Shown: positions 1 to 10,671 of the stretch, piece after piece
Position numbering within the stretch: position 1 is the first letter of the stretch
Layout of the letters: each line of letters starts with the position of its first letter
Assembly: GCA_963281155.1 (NCBI GenBank)
Contig: CAUJLY010000006.1
Location: forward strand, 8,680,001 to 8,744,000
Source: Rhabditophanes sp. KR3021
Lineage: Eukaryota > Nematoda > Chromadorea > Rhabditida > Alloionematidae
DNA: 64,000 bases
Reading direction: 5' to 3'
Translations under genes and position numbers: made by a program
The notes under the pieces: model-generated
What the model was told of the DNA's origin: nothing
Databases searched by the model: none
The model's input: the letters and a program-made list of their open reading frames with translations, nothing else

Positions 1-732
1 AATATATAATTCCACAACAACCTGCCAACACTTTAATTGTTACAAAACATTAGTTGATTTTTAAATACATATGAAACATGTTTTGATTCTGTTAAATTAA
101 ATAAAAAATTAATTTGTAATATCCAATTCCTTATAATATTCAATACAATGAGCAAAAAATGATGAGCGATTTGGCATTTGCAAATAAACGTTTTCATATA
201 AATGTAACTTGATGTCAAATGTTTTTAATCCAATTCTACCACACACTAGCAATTATAATTTCAAACACAGTAAGTTTGTTATTTTAAGCAATCTTGAATT
301 TATATAATCAAAAAAATAAAGATGCTCTTAATTACATATAACTATTAACATCAAACAAAACCCATTTAAAATTGTTTTATAATAAATTTAAGGTTATACG
401 ATTTAATCATTTAAAATTTGAGGATAGACGTTCAGATAATGATTATGCATTTGATATAATTAATGTACGCATATACATCTTAGCAATACGCTCATCTTAA
501 GCCACGAACAAATCATTTAAAGCTTAAGGAAAAAATTAAAATTTGTGTAAGGTTATAATACGATTCAAAATGAGGGTGAAATTTGGGTAAAGAATGAAAA
601 TCACCAGTATTTATTTGTTTGAAAACATATCATTAAAACTGTTGATCAGTTTTCAACATATACACACTCAAGATTAACCGTTTTGTACAGCAAGTTATTT
701 ATTACGGATTATTATAAATATGAAGGATTACA
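1..732. other. AT-rich flank, no gene seen
   Basis: Only short, stop-broken reading frames of low-complexity composition occur here on either strand. I see no recognisable protein motif, RNA gene or repeat. Confidence 0.5.
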
Positions 733-1260
733 TTATGGATTGTTAAAACTAGCATACAAATCCATTTGGAGTGTATGTTCAGGAGTAACCTCATTAATTT
801 CATTACAATTAATGTATTTCAATAAATTATCAATTGATGTTCCATGAATGATACAGAAAGTTGTTTCCAAACTACGCTGAGCAATACGGTGTTTGAATAA
901 ATTCACTCTTTCAAGACATTTACAAGAATGCGTATTAAATATATCTGAAAGATGTTGTTCAACATTGTTGCATCTATCTACTGCTGGTTCAAGATTGCCA
1001 AATTTTGTATCATCTAAGTTATAGTTTGATTGATATAGACTGCATTCATAACTTATGACTTCTAAACTTTCTGGGTATATGAATTTCTTATCCTTAATGC
1101 AAACAAGGCGCGAAATTTGCAGATTTTTGAATTTTAGGAAATATTCATCGTTGTGTAAACTATAGGGATTGTTATTACTATTTGGACAATTCAACATAAA
1201 ATGATGTAGATAGGCACTGGAAATCTCGATATTTGTAGTTATATTTAAAAAAGATGAATA
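733..1260 (-). CDS. Possible terminal exon of an unidentified Cys-containing protein
   Basis: An open frame runs from the first stop-free base at about 1260 down to a TAA at 733. The 154 residues after the ATG at 1195-1197 contain several cysteines, including a Cys-Lys-Cys, and no hydrophobic segment. The frame continues upstream of that ATG, and an acceptor-like ttccag lies near 1215 on the minus strand. It may therefore be the last exon of a gene whose earlier exons I could not find. I do not recognise the family. Composition is more balanced than the flanks, which is the only positive sign of coding. It could be a chance frame or a relic. Confidence 0.3.
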   Translation of the reverse strand, partial: YSSFLNITTNIEISSAYLHHFMLNCPNSNNNPYSLHNDEYFLKFKNLQISRLVCIKDKKFIYPESLEVISYECSLYQSNYNLDDTKFGNLEPAVDRCNNVEQHLSDIFNTHSCKCLERVNLFKHRIAQRSLETTFCIIHGTSIDNLLKYINCNEINEVTPEHTLQMDLYASFNNP

Positions 1261-2421
1261 TTATGAAAAGTTGTTTGAGAAATATTAGCGATTGAAAAAG
1301 ATTGCTTTTGAGTTTTTATCTGAATATGTTACTATCATTCGTGTTGTAGAATAAAGTTTCAATAATCTTGATGTTTAAATTATGGTTAACTTTTTTAATT
1401 ACAAATGCTACGATACTACATTAGGATAGTTCATTCTCACCATGAAATATTCTTTCTGTGCATGCTATTAATAAACACATTAAATTGTTAAACAATTATA
1501 ACGATAAAATACAAGATTCGTATCATTATCAACAATATTTAAGAAAATTATTGTAATTGTTAGTGATATAAATTATGTTTTGATTTTAATTAAAGTGTCA
1601 TTACAAAAAATTTGAGTATCAGTAAGAAGATTAAAATAAGAAGCAAATGAATATATGAATTTTTAATTGTTACCAATGTTGTAAATTCGACAGATTTGGA
1701 CGTGAAAGACTTTTATTAAATTTTATGGATTCTATTGGCGAAGTCATCACAAATGTTATTATAAATCCATTTTACAATTATAGCATTGTTACTTTTAAAT
1801 ATATCCAATCATCAAACAACTATTTAAGTAAATGTTAATATAGTTCAATTATATGTAATATTGCAACAAAGAATATGGACATTTCATTCAAGCAATTACT
1901 AGGTATAGACTAAATACAATTGAAAAGAATGAAATTATGTGTTGTATGGCATATGCAAGAATCTCAGTACTATTATGGGTGCTGCTGGATATTAAACAAA
2001 ATAAAAGCATAAAGTTGATAATAAGGAAAATACATAAAAACAACAAATTAATTATCAAATATAAATTGAAACATTTTGATTAATTAGTTGGCATACATAA
2101 CCCAAGATAAATTTACTTCTTATTACCCACATATATTTATTATAAGTCCTCTGTGAAACCTTGTGATAATTTCATAATTTATCAACTTAATCTAGGCTAA
2201 AAACAAACTGCAATCCTTTGGTTATTATCTTTATAATAGAAAATGTTAATCACAGGAAACTTATTCAATAACTTTTTAGATTTTTTAAGATTTAAATAAT
2301 CATTTCTCTTTTAATGTGTACAAGTAAAATATATTTGCTTTTCAAGCTTACAGAATTTGAACTTGAATGAAAAAATTGTAAATATTATTATTTACCAATC
2401 TACACCTATCTATTTTTGGCG
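1261..2421. other. Intergenic, nothing recognised
   Basis: Low-complexity AT-rich sequence with stops in all frames. No motif or repeat stood out. Confidence 0.5.
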
Positions 2422-2590
2422 CATGCCAATTATCTATTTGTTTACCTCATATCTAAATGTCGAGGTTGTTTTAAAGAACCATGTCTTCATGCTATTGCGT
2501 GTATTTCATATGCTAACTTGCCATAAATGCTAAAGCAGACAATGATCTTGTGTCTTTGTCTACCTACAATAAATGCTTCTAGACACAACA
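2422..2590 (+). pseudogene. SWIM zinc-finger relic, possibly from a Mutator-like (MULE) transposase
   Basis: On the plus strand a short frame ends in a C-x2-C-x4-C-x-H cluster followed by AIACISYANL, then a TAA at 2524-2526. Similarity seems to resume in a shifted frame with an acidic stretch followed by DLVS and a Tyr. A SWIM cluster followed by a short tail of this kind is typical of MULE transposases, whose SWIM domain follows the catalytic domain. I see no DDE core and no terminal inverted repeats. This reading is inference from a very short stretch. The sequence is certainly not an intact gene. Confidence 0.35.
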
Positions 2591-3479
2591 CATTTTCATA
2601 GTATACAATTTTTTGTAATCTTATACCCAAGCTAAAGATTAGTATTATAAATATCATTATCTTATATTTGAAGCATTATAAAGCGTTCCATTTAATATTT
2701 CATTTCAGCTTTTATGTAATAATGATCACTCGTTGCTAAAGCTTGTAAAAATGATCTAATATGGCTATTGAAACCCTTTTATTGCTCAAGCATTGTTGAT
2801 TAAGTCTTTTTTGTACTCTGCTTCTTTACTGGATCACTACATACCAATGCATAGTGAAGTTAAAGTGTTTCAATATACTATTTTAACGTTAAAGACTTTA
2901 TAGTTATTTATTACGTAATTCCATTCAATGTAATCGAGTGCTCGGTCATTCAATCGTCTATAGGTCTTTAATGTGTCTGCAGGTTCCAATGCAGTGTCTT
3001 GGGAAAATACGTCTTCAAAGTTACAATTACATAATAAACTTTAACTCCTCATTTTAGTATAGTTATGTGCGGGAACCTAATTTTATGATAGGTATTAAAT
3101 GTCAGGCCATTATCTGTAATGAATTGCTTTATTTAATGTAAGAGACCAAAGTTATAGGTTTTTGACCTTTAATTTTACATAATTTTGTTTACTAGCTGCA
3201 GCTCCTCTTTATGGTAAAAGTATAAGCAGCGGACCCATGTCTGTTAATTAAGATTTTCAAATGATTATTTATTTTTGCATATACACACACACTTTTTGGT
3301 CTTTGATAAGATGAAATAGTATCATCATCATAAAAAATAAGCTCTCCCCACTGAGACCCCCAGTAACAATTGAAAAATTGAATACAACTTGTTCTTTTTG
3401 TCTTTTTTGCCGTGTCTTGTCTGTGGTGATTGTCTAGCCTTTCCGTTTTCCTTGAAATGAAGGTATGGAAATATAAATT
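2591..3479. other. Intergenic, nothing recognised
   Basis: No reading frame, RNA gene or clear repeat was identified. Confidence 0.45.
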
Positions 3480-3795
3480 TTAGGCAGCATCATTTATTTG
3501 TCGCCTCTTCTCTTCGATAAATGGGTGATGGTTTGTATTTCCATAGATACAATAATTCACCATCTTGTCGACGGCAGGCTTAAAAGACACAATATTTCAT
3601 GTTTTTGTTTCAATTATTCCGGAGAGTGCTTTTTTTGTGTTCCTAATAATATGTTTCGACCCCTCAATCAACTTGATGCACTTCCAACTCTCTTCGTTAA
3701 TTCAAAAGAATTTCCGGGCAAATAACAGGTTTGGTGAAACTATCAGTTATTACACGAGGGCGTTTTCTTTTACTACTTCCATTTTCTAATTGTTG
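3480..3795 (-). pseudogene. Broken coding relic of unknown family
   Basis: The minus strand reads like protein in two successive frames. The first, near 3795-3705, contains basic KRKRPR followed by VITDSF. After a frame change it continues with balanced, protein-like composition to a TAA at 3480-3482, interrupted by one in-frame TGA at 3597-3599. Base composition is clearly less AT-rich than the flanks. The absence of splice sites that would remove the TGA, together with the frame change, suggests a decayed gene or mobile-element fragment. I could not assign a family. Unannotated short introns remain an alternative. Confidence 0.4.
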
Positions 3796-4033
3796 ATAAG
3801 TGTAAATATAGTGGTGGTGTTCTTGATTAGAACGCGATATAAGAGTGAGACGTCTACTCAGTTCCTACATAACATTATTTATTATAGCATTATACTCGTG
3901 TTTTATCTTTGTCCTTAACATAAAATGAAGTATTTTTGAATAAAAAGTATGCTCACACTCTGTGCAATCAAATTGATACTTTTATTATCCTTGTATTAAT
4001 TCTCTTTTTTAACTAGGCATTTTCGAATTACTA

Positions 4034-4853
4034 ATGAATTCAGAAACTTTAAGCCCGGCATCAGGAGACAAGGTTGAATTGCCCATACCATCAATTAATG
4101 CGGGTGGTAAAGATGAAAAGGTAAATAAAGAAGTTCCAAAGAAGCAAATTCAGACATTAGCAAAATGCCAAAGCTACTTTCAATGCGATATCTTGAAAAT
4201 TTTAATCCAAACACTAGATGCCAGTATGCGAAGAATGCAAAAAGGGGTTAAGTATACCGAAAGACATATAGTTCCGGTAAGTCTAGCAGAATATGCATTT
4301 AATGAGATGCAATTTGTAGAAGCTAACTGTAATAGGTAAATGTAAGGATTGTAATTACTTAAATGATAAATATGCCGTTGGTTATAAATTAGCTGTTTAC
4401 GCATGCTCAAACTGCTTGTCAAGACATATAGCGGTAAGCTGATTAAATAAACTTGCAATAAGTAATTCTTTATTTCAGTATAAGAATAAGCAAATTGATG
4501 AGTGCTATGAAAATCTTTGCGCTTATTGCGTCAAGAAATCGGATAAAGAGGATTTAAAGTTTAAGGAAAAAGAGAATCAAAAAAAAACCGTCCAAAACGT
4601 TGACGCTGGTCGATTCGAGTTAGCCTGCAGATCATCTGCTCCAACCACTAAAGATTTAATTGGAAATAACAATCACTATAGAAGATATATCAGAATCAAA
4701 ACTTCGCCCACACTAAATAAAGACACCTTCTACTTTCTTTTTACAGAATTGAATGTTGAACTTCTTACTTCCTTTAGAACATTTACCAACTATTTCCTCA
4801 ACAATAGTTATCAGATTGATCCAGTCTTTACTAATATTATTGAACGCCGATAA
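4034..4853 (+). CDS. Cys-rich zinc-finger-like protein, unidentified
   Basis: Three exons: 4034-4276, 4320-4433 and 4479-4853, with introns of 43 and 45 nt (gtaagt...gtag, gtaagc...ttcag), giving 243 aa. All joins are phase 0. An acceptor-like ttaactag sits 17 nt before the ATG. The first 81 residues are polar. Exon 2 into exon 3 carries C89-x2-C92-x17-C110-x2-C113-x14-C128-x4-C133-x2-C136, a zinc-binding pattern whose first half resembles a nuclear-receptor DNA-binding domain (C-x2-C-x13-C-x2-C). The second half is incomplete for that family. The C-terminal 110 residues are partly helical-looking with no recognised domain. It could be a degenerate nuclear-receptor-like or treble-clef protein. 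Function unknown. Confidence 0.6.
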
Positions 4854-5829
4854 GTATCATTTATAAATTAAATCTTAATTCATTTTATGAAGTCTCCTCT
4901 TACTCAAATACTAGACATCTGTGCTAAAACATGCAATTATTTCTTGATTCTGTCCAACTTACGGTAAAATTCTTAAACACAATTTTTATTGTCATCTCAT
5001 CCTGGATTTAAAGCTTTATATAATAATAAATTAATAAATCCTGCTACTATAGACGATTATTATCTCCGGCTTAGTATCGTTAACAAAGATTTTTGTTAGG
5101 CTTAATAGCTGCTATTGGAAGCGTTTGTTCTATTATAGCTAACATTTATTTTAATTATGAGGTCTAACATCAAAAAATGATGTAGTTTTTTATTTCGATT
5201 TGAACGGTATTAGAAAGCGGTACTTATATTGAACACATTATTGTTGATCAAGTCTTTTAAATTTGCAGTTACTTTGGTACATGTACACTCATTTTTTTGC
5301 ATGATAAGTGCACAAGAAAGAGATAGTCATTTATTAGAGAGAAAGCAACTGAGAATACCAAAATATGAGTCTAAGCAATTTTTCTTATATATTTAACCTA
5401 AATTATACTAGGAAATTCAAAAGACAGTAAGTTTGATGCTTCTTCCATACATTTAAATATGGTTCAATTTGATACTGCAAAAATGTTTATTTTCCTTAAT
5501 AACGCTCTTATAATATATACAAATAATCCAGTCAAATACACACTTCTCTTGATAAATATGAGTACATAAAATTAATTGAAAATACAATTAAAATTGTGAA
5601 TAAATGAATGATTCAAGATAATCATAAGATACATTATTTTTAAAGATATTATTGTGAATTATAGAAAATGCATAATTTTTAGTTATAAGAACACAATAGT
5701 TTTAGGATATTTTATTTAAATTGAATTCCAATTTTGAATATAAACAAATTTAACAGTTTATTAGAATAGCATTTGAAGATATTTCTATCAATTTTTTACA
5801 ATTTGGCACATAAGATCAATTAATTAAAA
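4854..5829. other. Intergenic, no supportable gene
   Basis: Short hydrophobic open stretches (for example near 5040-5170) lie close to weak splice-like sites, but no consistent gene model joins them. They are probably chance products of T-rich sequence. Confidence 0.4.
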
Positions 5830-7629
5830 TTAATTATGAATAATTAGGGCACAAAAAGCAGCAATCATTGTAAAAATAAAAGATGAAGATAATGTCGACC
5901 CTGAAGTGGTGGTCATAATGGTAATTGTTGATACATCAATGGGAGTTTTTGTAATTGGCGCATTCGTTGATTTTTTTGTTAAAGTTGTGGTAGTAATGGG
6001 AGCAATTGGAACAGTTGTGGTAACTATTGGAGCAGCTGTGGTAACTATTGGAGCAACTGTGGTAACTATTGGAACCGTTGTTGTAGGTTCAGCAGCCCAG
6101 TAACTAGTTAATTTACTTGTGTCGTAAGAAGCAGTATATCCATAAATAAATGGCTTTGTAACATCATTTTTCCCCATCACATAGACCACATATTTTCCCT
6201 TTGATGAGAACGTATGAAGACCTCCAGTTGTAATTACAATAGTGAATGCATTAAAGTCTAAATTTTTGAACAATTTAATTGGAATGGTTGATTGAAGGTA
6301 AGCAACTCCAACTGGTAGTTCGGCAATTGGAGCTGGTGGTGCTGCGTTTAAAACGTTTAGTCCATCCAATGTAAATTCAGCTGGTCCAACATCCTTATCA
6401 CCATAAATTTCGATCATATCTCCCTCACTAAAAGTATAGAAAGTTGTGTCTCCGGTTACGAATTGAGTACTTTCAGGGGTATAATGAATAAAAAGACCAA
6501 ACGCTGTCTGATTTGCATCTCTCATGGTTCCGAGCCTCGCCCATGGCGCTTGAACATGAGTAACTTGAATTCCAAAGGCGGTAGTTCCTACAGTTGTATT
6601 GAAATCAGTAACTAACCCAAGAGTTCCTGGAACTGCAAATGAATCATCTGGTCCAAAACCATTAGATCTCTGATTTCTGTTGTCATTTAAAGTATAAAGT
6701 GGGAACGTATCCCCGCAATTCAAGGCTCCAGCTCCCATATACACGGAAACAGCATTTTGAATAGTAGTCATTCGGATGTCAGTTGGCTCATTGAAAAGAT
6801 GCTTACAGTCGTATGGGGACAATGGAACTGGTTGATGAGCAACATACTCGAAAATTGCGTTTCCAAGTCCATCGGAATTACCCCTAGTATAATACATAAA
6901 ATCGACATTGGTTACAGCGGCAGTAATATAAAAAGCGATATCTCCTTTGAAATAAAAACTATGTTGGTTGTTATCAAAAGGAATGGTAAATATATTTTGA
7001 TTACTTCCTACTTCTTTAGTTAATATAATAGTTCCTTTTTGAAATTGAGTATTATTCATAAAATGAATATATTCAACAGTTACAGTAGCTGTATCTTTTC
7101 CAAAAAGTTGAATAATTTGGTAACCGTTATCATTGCTCTTTGGTAAGTTAACTTCATATTCGTTTGAAATAATATTTTCGGAAATTAAATCATATGCATC
7201 ACCTCTACCAGTTACTGTATCAAAGATTCTGGCAATGACTTTCATTGGTTTGTCTGAAGTTATAATAATTCGGGGATCTTTAAATTGATTAACACTTCCA
7301 GATGCCATATAATTATCATCCACAATATCATCATAATGAAATTCCTGAATATTTTTCGTTCCTTTTTGAGCAATAAGTGTATTTTTTACAATGCTATTGT
7401 TTAATTGAGAATACCAAGATGTAGAAATAGTGGTAATGTCTTCAGTAGATGGAATAAAAACAAGTTCAAGTTTAAATTGCCGAGGATCATCTTCTGGAAT
7501 ATATTGTGCAAAAGAAGCAACAAAATAAGAACCTTCGGAGTCGGAAATAGCACATATGTTAACAAATAACAATACTGATGCGATTGCACATAAAACAAAC
7601 TTTCCTTTCATTTTGAATCTTAAGCACAT
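5830..7629 (-). CDS. IgGFc-binding-protein-like GPI-anchored surface protein
   Basis: A single uninterrupted exon encodes 599 aa. There are two in-frame start codons; the second (7611) places MKGKF directly before the hydrophobic signal peptide and may be the real start. The body of roughly 480 residues is a beta-rich repeat protein ending in GLHTFSSKGKYVVYVMGK followed by YGYTASYD, a signature typical of the IgGFc-binding N-terminal family expanded in nematodes. N-glycosylation sequons are frequent. Residues from about 530 form a Thr/Pro stalk built on repeated APIVTT units (about 6000-6080). The C-terminus has small residues followed by a hydrophobic tail, as in a GPI signal. Likely role: secreted or membrane-tethered glycoprotein at a mucosal or epithelial surface. 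Absence of introns is unusual beside its neighbours. Confidence 0.75.
   Translation of the reverse strand: MCLRFKMKGKFVLCAIASVLLFVNICAISDSEGSYFVASFAQYIPEDDPRQFKLELVFIPSTEDITTISTSWYSQLNNSIVKNTLIAQKGTKNIQEFHYDDIVDDNYMASGSVNQFKDPRIIITSDKPMKVIARIFDTVTGRGDAYDLISENIISNEYEVNLPKSNDNGYQIIQLFGKDTATVTVEYIHFMNNTQFQKGTIILTKEVGSNQNIFTIPFDNNQHSFYFKGDIAFYITAAVTNVDFMYYTRGNSDGLGNAIFEYVAHQPVPLSPYDCKHLFNEPTDIRMTTIQNAVSVYMGAGALNCGDTFPLYTLNDNRNQRSNGFGPDDSFAVPGTLGLVTDFNTTVGTTAFGIQVTHVQAPWARLGTMRDANQTAFGLFIHYTPESTQFVTGDTTFYTFSEGDMIEIYGDKDVGPAEFTLDGLNVLNAAPPAPIAELPVGVAYLQSTIPIKLFKNLDFNAFTIVITTGGLHTFSSKGKYVVYVMGKNDVTKPFIYGYTASYDTSKLTSYWAAEPTTTVPIVTTVAPIVTTAAPIVTTTVPIAPITTTTLTKKSTNAPITKTPIDVSTITIMTTTSGSTLSSSFIFTMIAAFCALIIHN
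5990..6085 (-). repeat. 24-bp coding tandem repeat (Thr/Pro stalk)
   Basis: Roughly 24-bp units (plus-strand core gtggtaactattggagc) are repeated about three to four times in frame and encode the APIVTT-type stalk of the IgGFc-like protein. Near-identity at the DNA level suggests recent expansion. Confidence 0.8.
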
Positions 7630-8899
7630 ATATCATATATTTTATAAATTGCACAATCAAGATAGACTAATGAGAATAATTATTTTCTTAAATGATAATT
7701 AAATCATAAGTATAATTACTTTTATACATTTTTTCAAACGTTGATACATAGATAGAATACTAATGATATTTAATCTCTTCGATTTTATAAGCCTTTTATA
7801 TTAGGTCCTGATAGCAACAGCTTATAATTTAAAAGTAAGATTTTTTCAGGCAGTGATTTCACGGAATGTCTTTTTTCAATTTATGCAAACGAATCTTTGA
7901 TAAAAGTAATATTGAGGGTTTTTGTGTGTGCTAGTTATGATTGCCTTTATCACTTTTATGTTTACGTGAACGCCCGCGGAAATGGAGATTAGCATTTAGA
8001 TGTAGTTTAGTTGATGCCTTTACTTTAATGAGTCATCTAACTGATTTTGAAATACTTTTCTATATCAAAATAGAGGGTGGTTCTGTCTTACTTTTTTGTT
8101 AAAGTCACAAAAAACACATTGCTGATGTTGTTTCATTATCAATTACTATTAAAGTTTCATAATCATTTACAGTGGCCTTGGTTTTCTATCATTTAAATGA
8201 AAATCACAAATCAAGTGAATTGCGTAGGCAATACATCTTAATTAAGTCTCGGAATTCAAGATATTTAAGAGAATAATATTTTGATACAATTTAGCCTTGA
8301 AACAACAACAATTTAAGCTTGCTAATTTAATGTCAAGACCACATCAAATTATTTTTCATATTAAGTAATTAGATTTTTGTCAAACTACAATTTTAATAGA
8401 AATCCGTAAAATATGAATTTTTTGTTCTGTTATTATAAAAATGAAAAGAATTTTGTTAATTGCACATATCAACATTTTGAAAGTTACATTCTTTGGTCCC
8501 ACTTTGAATCATATCAGTAAATACTTTGAGTCACATCAGTAAATATTTTGTTATTTTAGCAGAATATATAAATCAAAATATTATTAGAATTATATTCTCC
8601 AATAAATCATTTTTGATCCCTCCATAGTTCTTTACCTAGCATAATATTCTGTTGACAATAATAAAAATAAAACAACTGATTGGTAGAAGTGATATTCAAA
8701 TTTCAATCATGTTTAAATTAAATGTGATTTTTAATGATCAACACTCTGAACGTTTCAGTCTATTTTTGGAAAGATTATCTTCAGTGGCTTGTTATTATTA
8801 GCACAAGGGGTATTGTTTATCTGATATCATTAATGAGACACTAATATTTTTTATAATATTGTGTGTTGCGGTTTCATAATAAAAGTATATAATTTTGAT
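7630..8899. other. Divergent intergenic region between IgGFc-like and PiT genes
   Basis: No gene was found. A short imperfect direct repeat (about 22 bp, core catcagtaaat) occurs twice around 8505-8553. The region should hold both promoters. Confidence 0.5.
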
Positions 8900-10452
8900 A
8901 TGAACACTTTTATGACTACAACTTCATTTTTAATAGAATCAACGTCTACTACAAATTTATCTGACTGGCAACATGATGTTTTATGGGCATTGATTGTAGG
9001 AGCCATTATAGCATTTTTCCTTGGCATAGGTTTAGGAGGAAATGATGTTGCAAATGCTTTCGGAACATCAGTTGGAAGCGGGGTCTTACTTTTATATCAA
9101 GCTTATATTTTAGCTACAATATTTGAAGCACTTGGATCTGTATTGGTTGGGTATTCTGTCGCTGATAGCTTAAAAAATGACCTTATTAATATTGATATTT
9201 ATAAGGATGAGCCTAAGACTTTGTTATTTGGACAAGTTGCCATTTTAGGTGGAACTGCAACTTGGCTGATTATTGCTACTTTAATGAAATGGCCGATTTC
9301 AACAACTCAAGCAATCGTTGGTAAGAATATATATAATTTAAATGAAGACTGAGTTTATAGGTGCTACTGTTGGCATGTCCATGGTTAACAAAGGATTTGA
9401 TGGCATAATATTTAAAGAAGTCATTGTTATTGGTTTTTCATGGATATTTGCACCGATTTTGTCTGGAATTATTTCCTCAATCGTTTATATCATTGTTGAT
9501 CATAGTGTATTAAGAAGAAAAAATCCTTTTAAATGCGGTTTGAAAATGCTCCCAATATTTTATTTCGTTTGTCTATTCTTCAATTCATTTGTCATCATAT
9601 ATCAAGGATCAGGTTTAGTCGGACTTAAAGATCTTTCTCTCACGAAGTGTCTTTTAATATCATTTTTTATTGGATTGGTAGCTATGGGTGTAGTTCAGTT
9701 TGTACTTAAACCAAGATTGACAAGATGGATAAATAAAACCACTTTATTAGACCCAATACCTCAAGTCAAAACATTTAATAATAAAAGATTCTCTAATTTA
9801 ACACAAACAGACAATGAATCTGTCGATACACGAACTCAGGAATTTGATAACACCTTTACTGGATTTGTCAAATGGATATTACCACTAAAGGATCGGAAAA
9901 CTTCACCAAGAGTTTTAAAAAATATTTGGCTCAATACAAATTTTTACAGCCTGCTTTGCAGGGTTTGCGCATGGAGCTAACGATGTTTCTAATGCAATTT
10001 CACCTTTATCAGCTTTAATATCAATTTACAGGACCGGAAAGACATCTCAAAATGACGAAACTCCAATCTACGTTTTGCTTTATGGTGTTTTAGCCATCTG
10101 TGTAGGGTTATGGATCCTCGGCCATCGAGTAATTGAGACAGTGGGGCAAAAAATGTCTTCAATTAATCCAGCAAGTGGCTTTACCATTGAATTTGGAGCG
10201 GCTGTCACAACTTTATTAGCTTCAAAGGCTGGTTTGCCCATAGCTACGTATGTTTATCATAATATTTATTAATTTAATCATTTTAGTACTCACTCAATTG
10301 TTGGTTCTGTTGTATTTATTGGTTTAATAAGAAGCAATGAATCCATAAATTTCAAATTACTACGAGGTGTTATATTTTCTTGGTTGATAACTTTGCCTGT
10401 AGCAGGTTTAATTTCAGCTGGTCTTATGAAAATATTAACCTTGTTTCTTTAA
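8900..10452 (+). CDS. Sodium-dependent phosphate transporter, PiT/SLC20 family (frameshifted as read)
   Basis: Plasma-membrane Na+/phosphate symporter. Exons 8900-9320, 9361-10247 and 10287-10452, with introns of 40 and 39 nt. The first ATG is at 8900. Both PiT signatures are present: GGNDVANAFGTSVGS in the N-terminal half and GFAHGANDVSNA in the C-terminal half, and the final exon carries the conserved TTH...VGSVV segment. A polar central loop separates the two halves. The frame breaks in a run of six A at 9917-9922: before it the frame reads SPRVLK, and the family's next residues (IFGSIQIFTACFAG) lie in a different frame. Removing one A gives 490 aa with all exon phases matching. No splice sites explain the shift. 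It is either an assembly or sequencing homopolymer error or a true frameshift. Convergent with the innexin gene. Confidence 0.9.
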
Positions 10453-10539
10453 AAAAGAAACATTTGCTATCAAATTGTATAAAGTTACATAAAACAAAGA
10501 CATAGAACTTTATAAATTATTTCAAATTCTTTGATCTAC

Positions 10540-10610
10540 AAGTTATTTCATTTGAAAATTCTTTCATTTAAACTTTATTTAATCAAAAAGTTATTTCATT
10601 TAAAAATCTT
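10540..10610 (+). repeat. Imperfect direct repeat between convergent genes
   Basis: The unit agttatttcatttraaaa occurs twice in the short spacer between the PiT and innexin 3' ends. It is AT-rich and probably non-functional. Confidence 0.5.
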
Positions 10611-10671
10611 TATTATTTACGCAGTTAGGAAAAAGACAGCACAATTCATTACTTTAATACCAGAAATTCGG

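Noticed and set aside
5906..6103. Val/Ile-rich plus-strand frame
   Set aside because: Shadow of the Thr/Pro stalk repeats of the minus-strand IgGFc-like gene.
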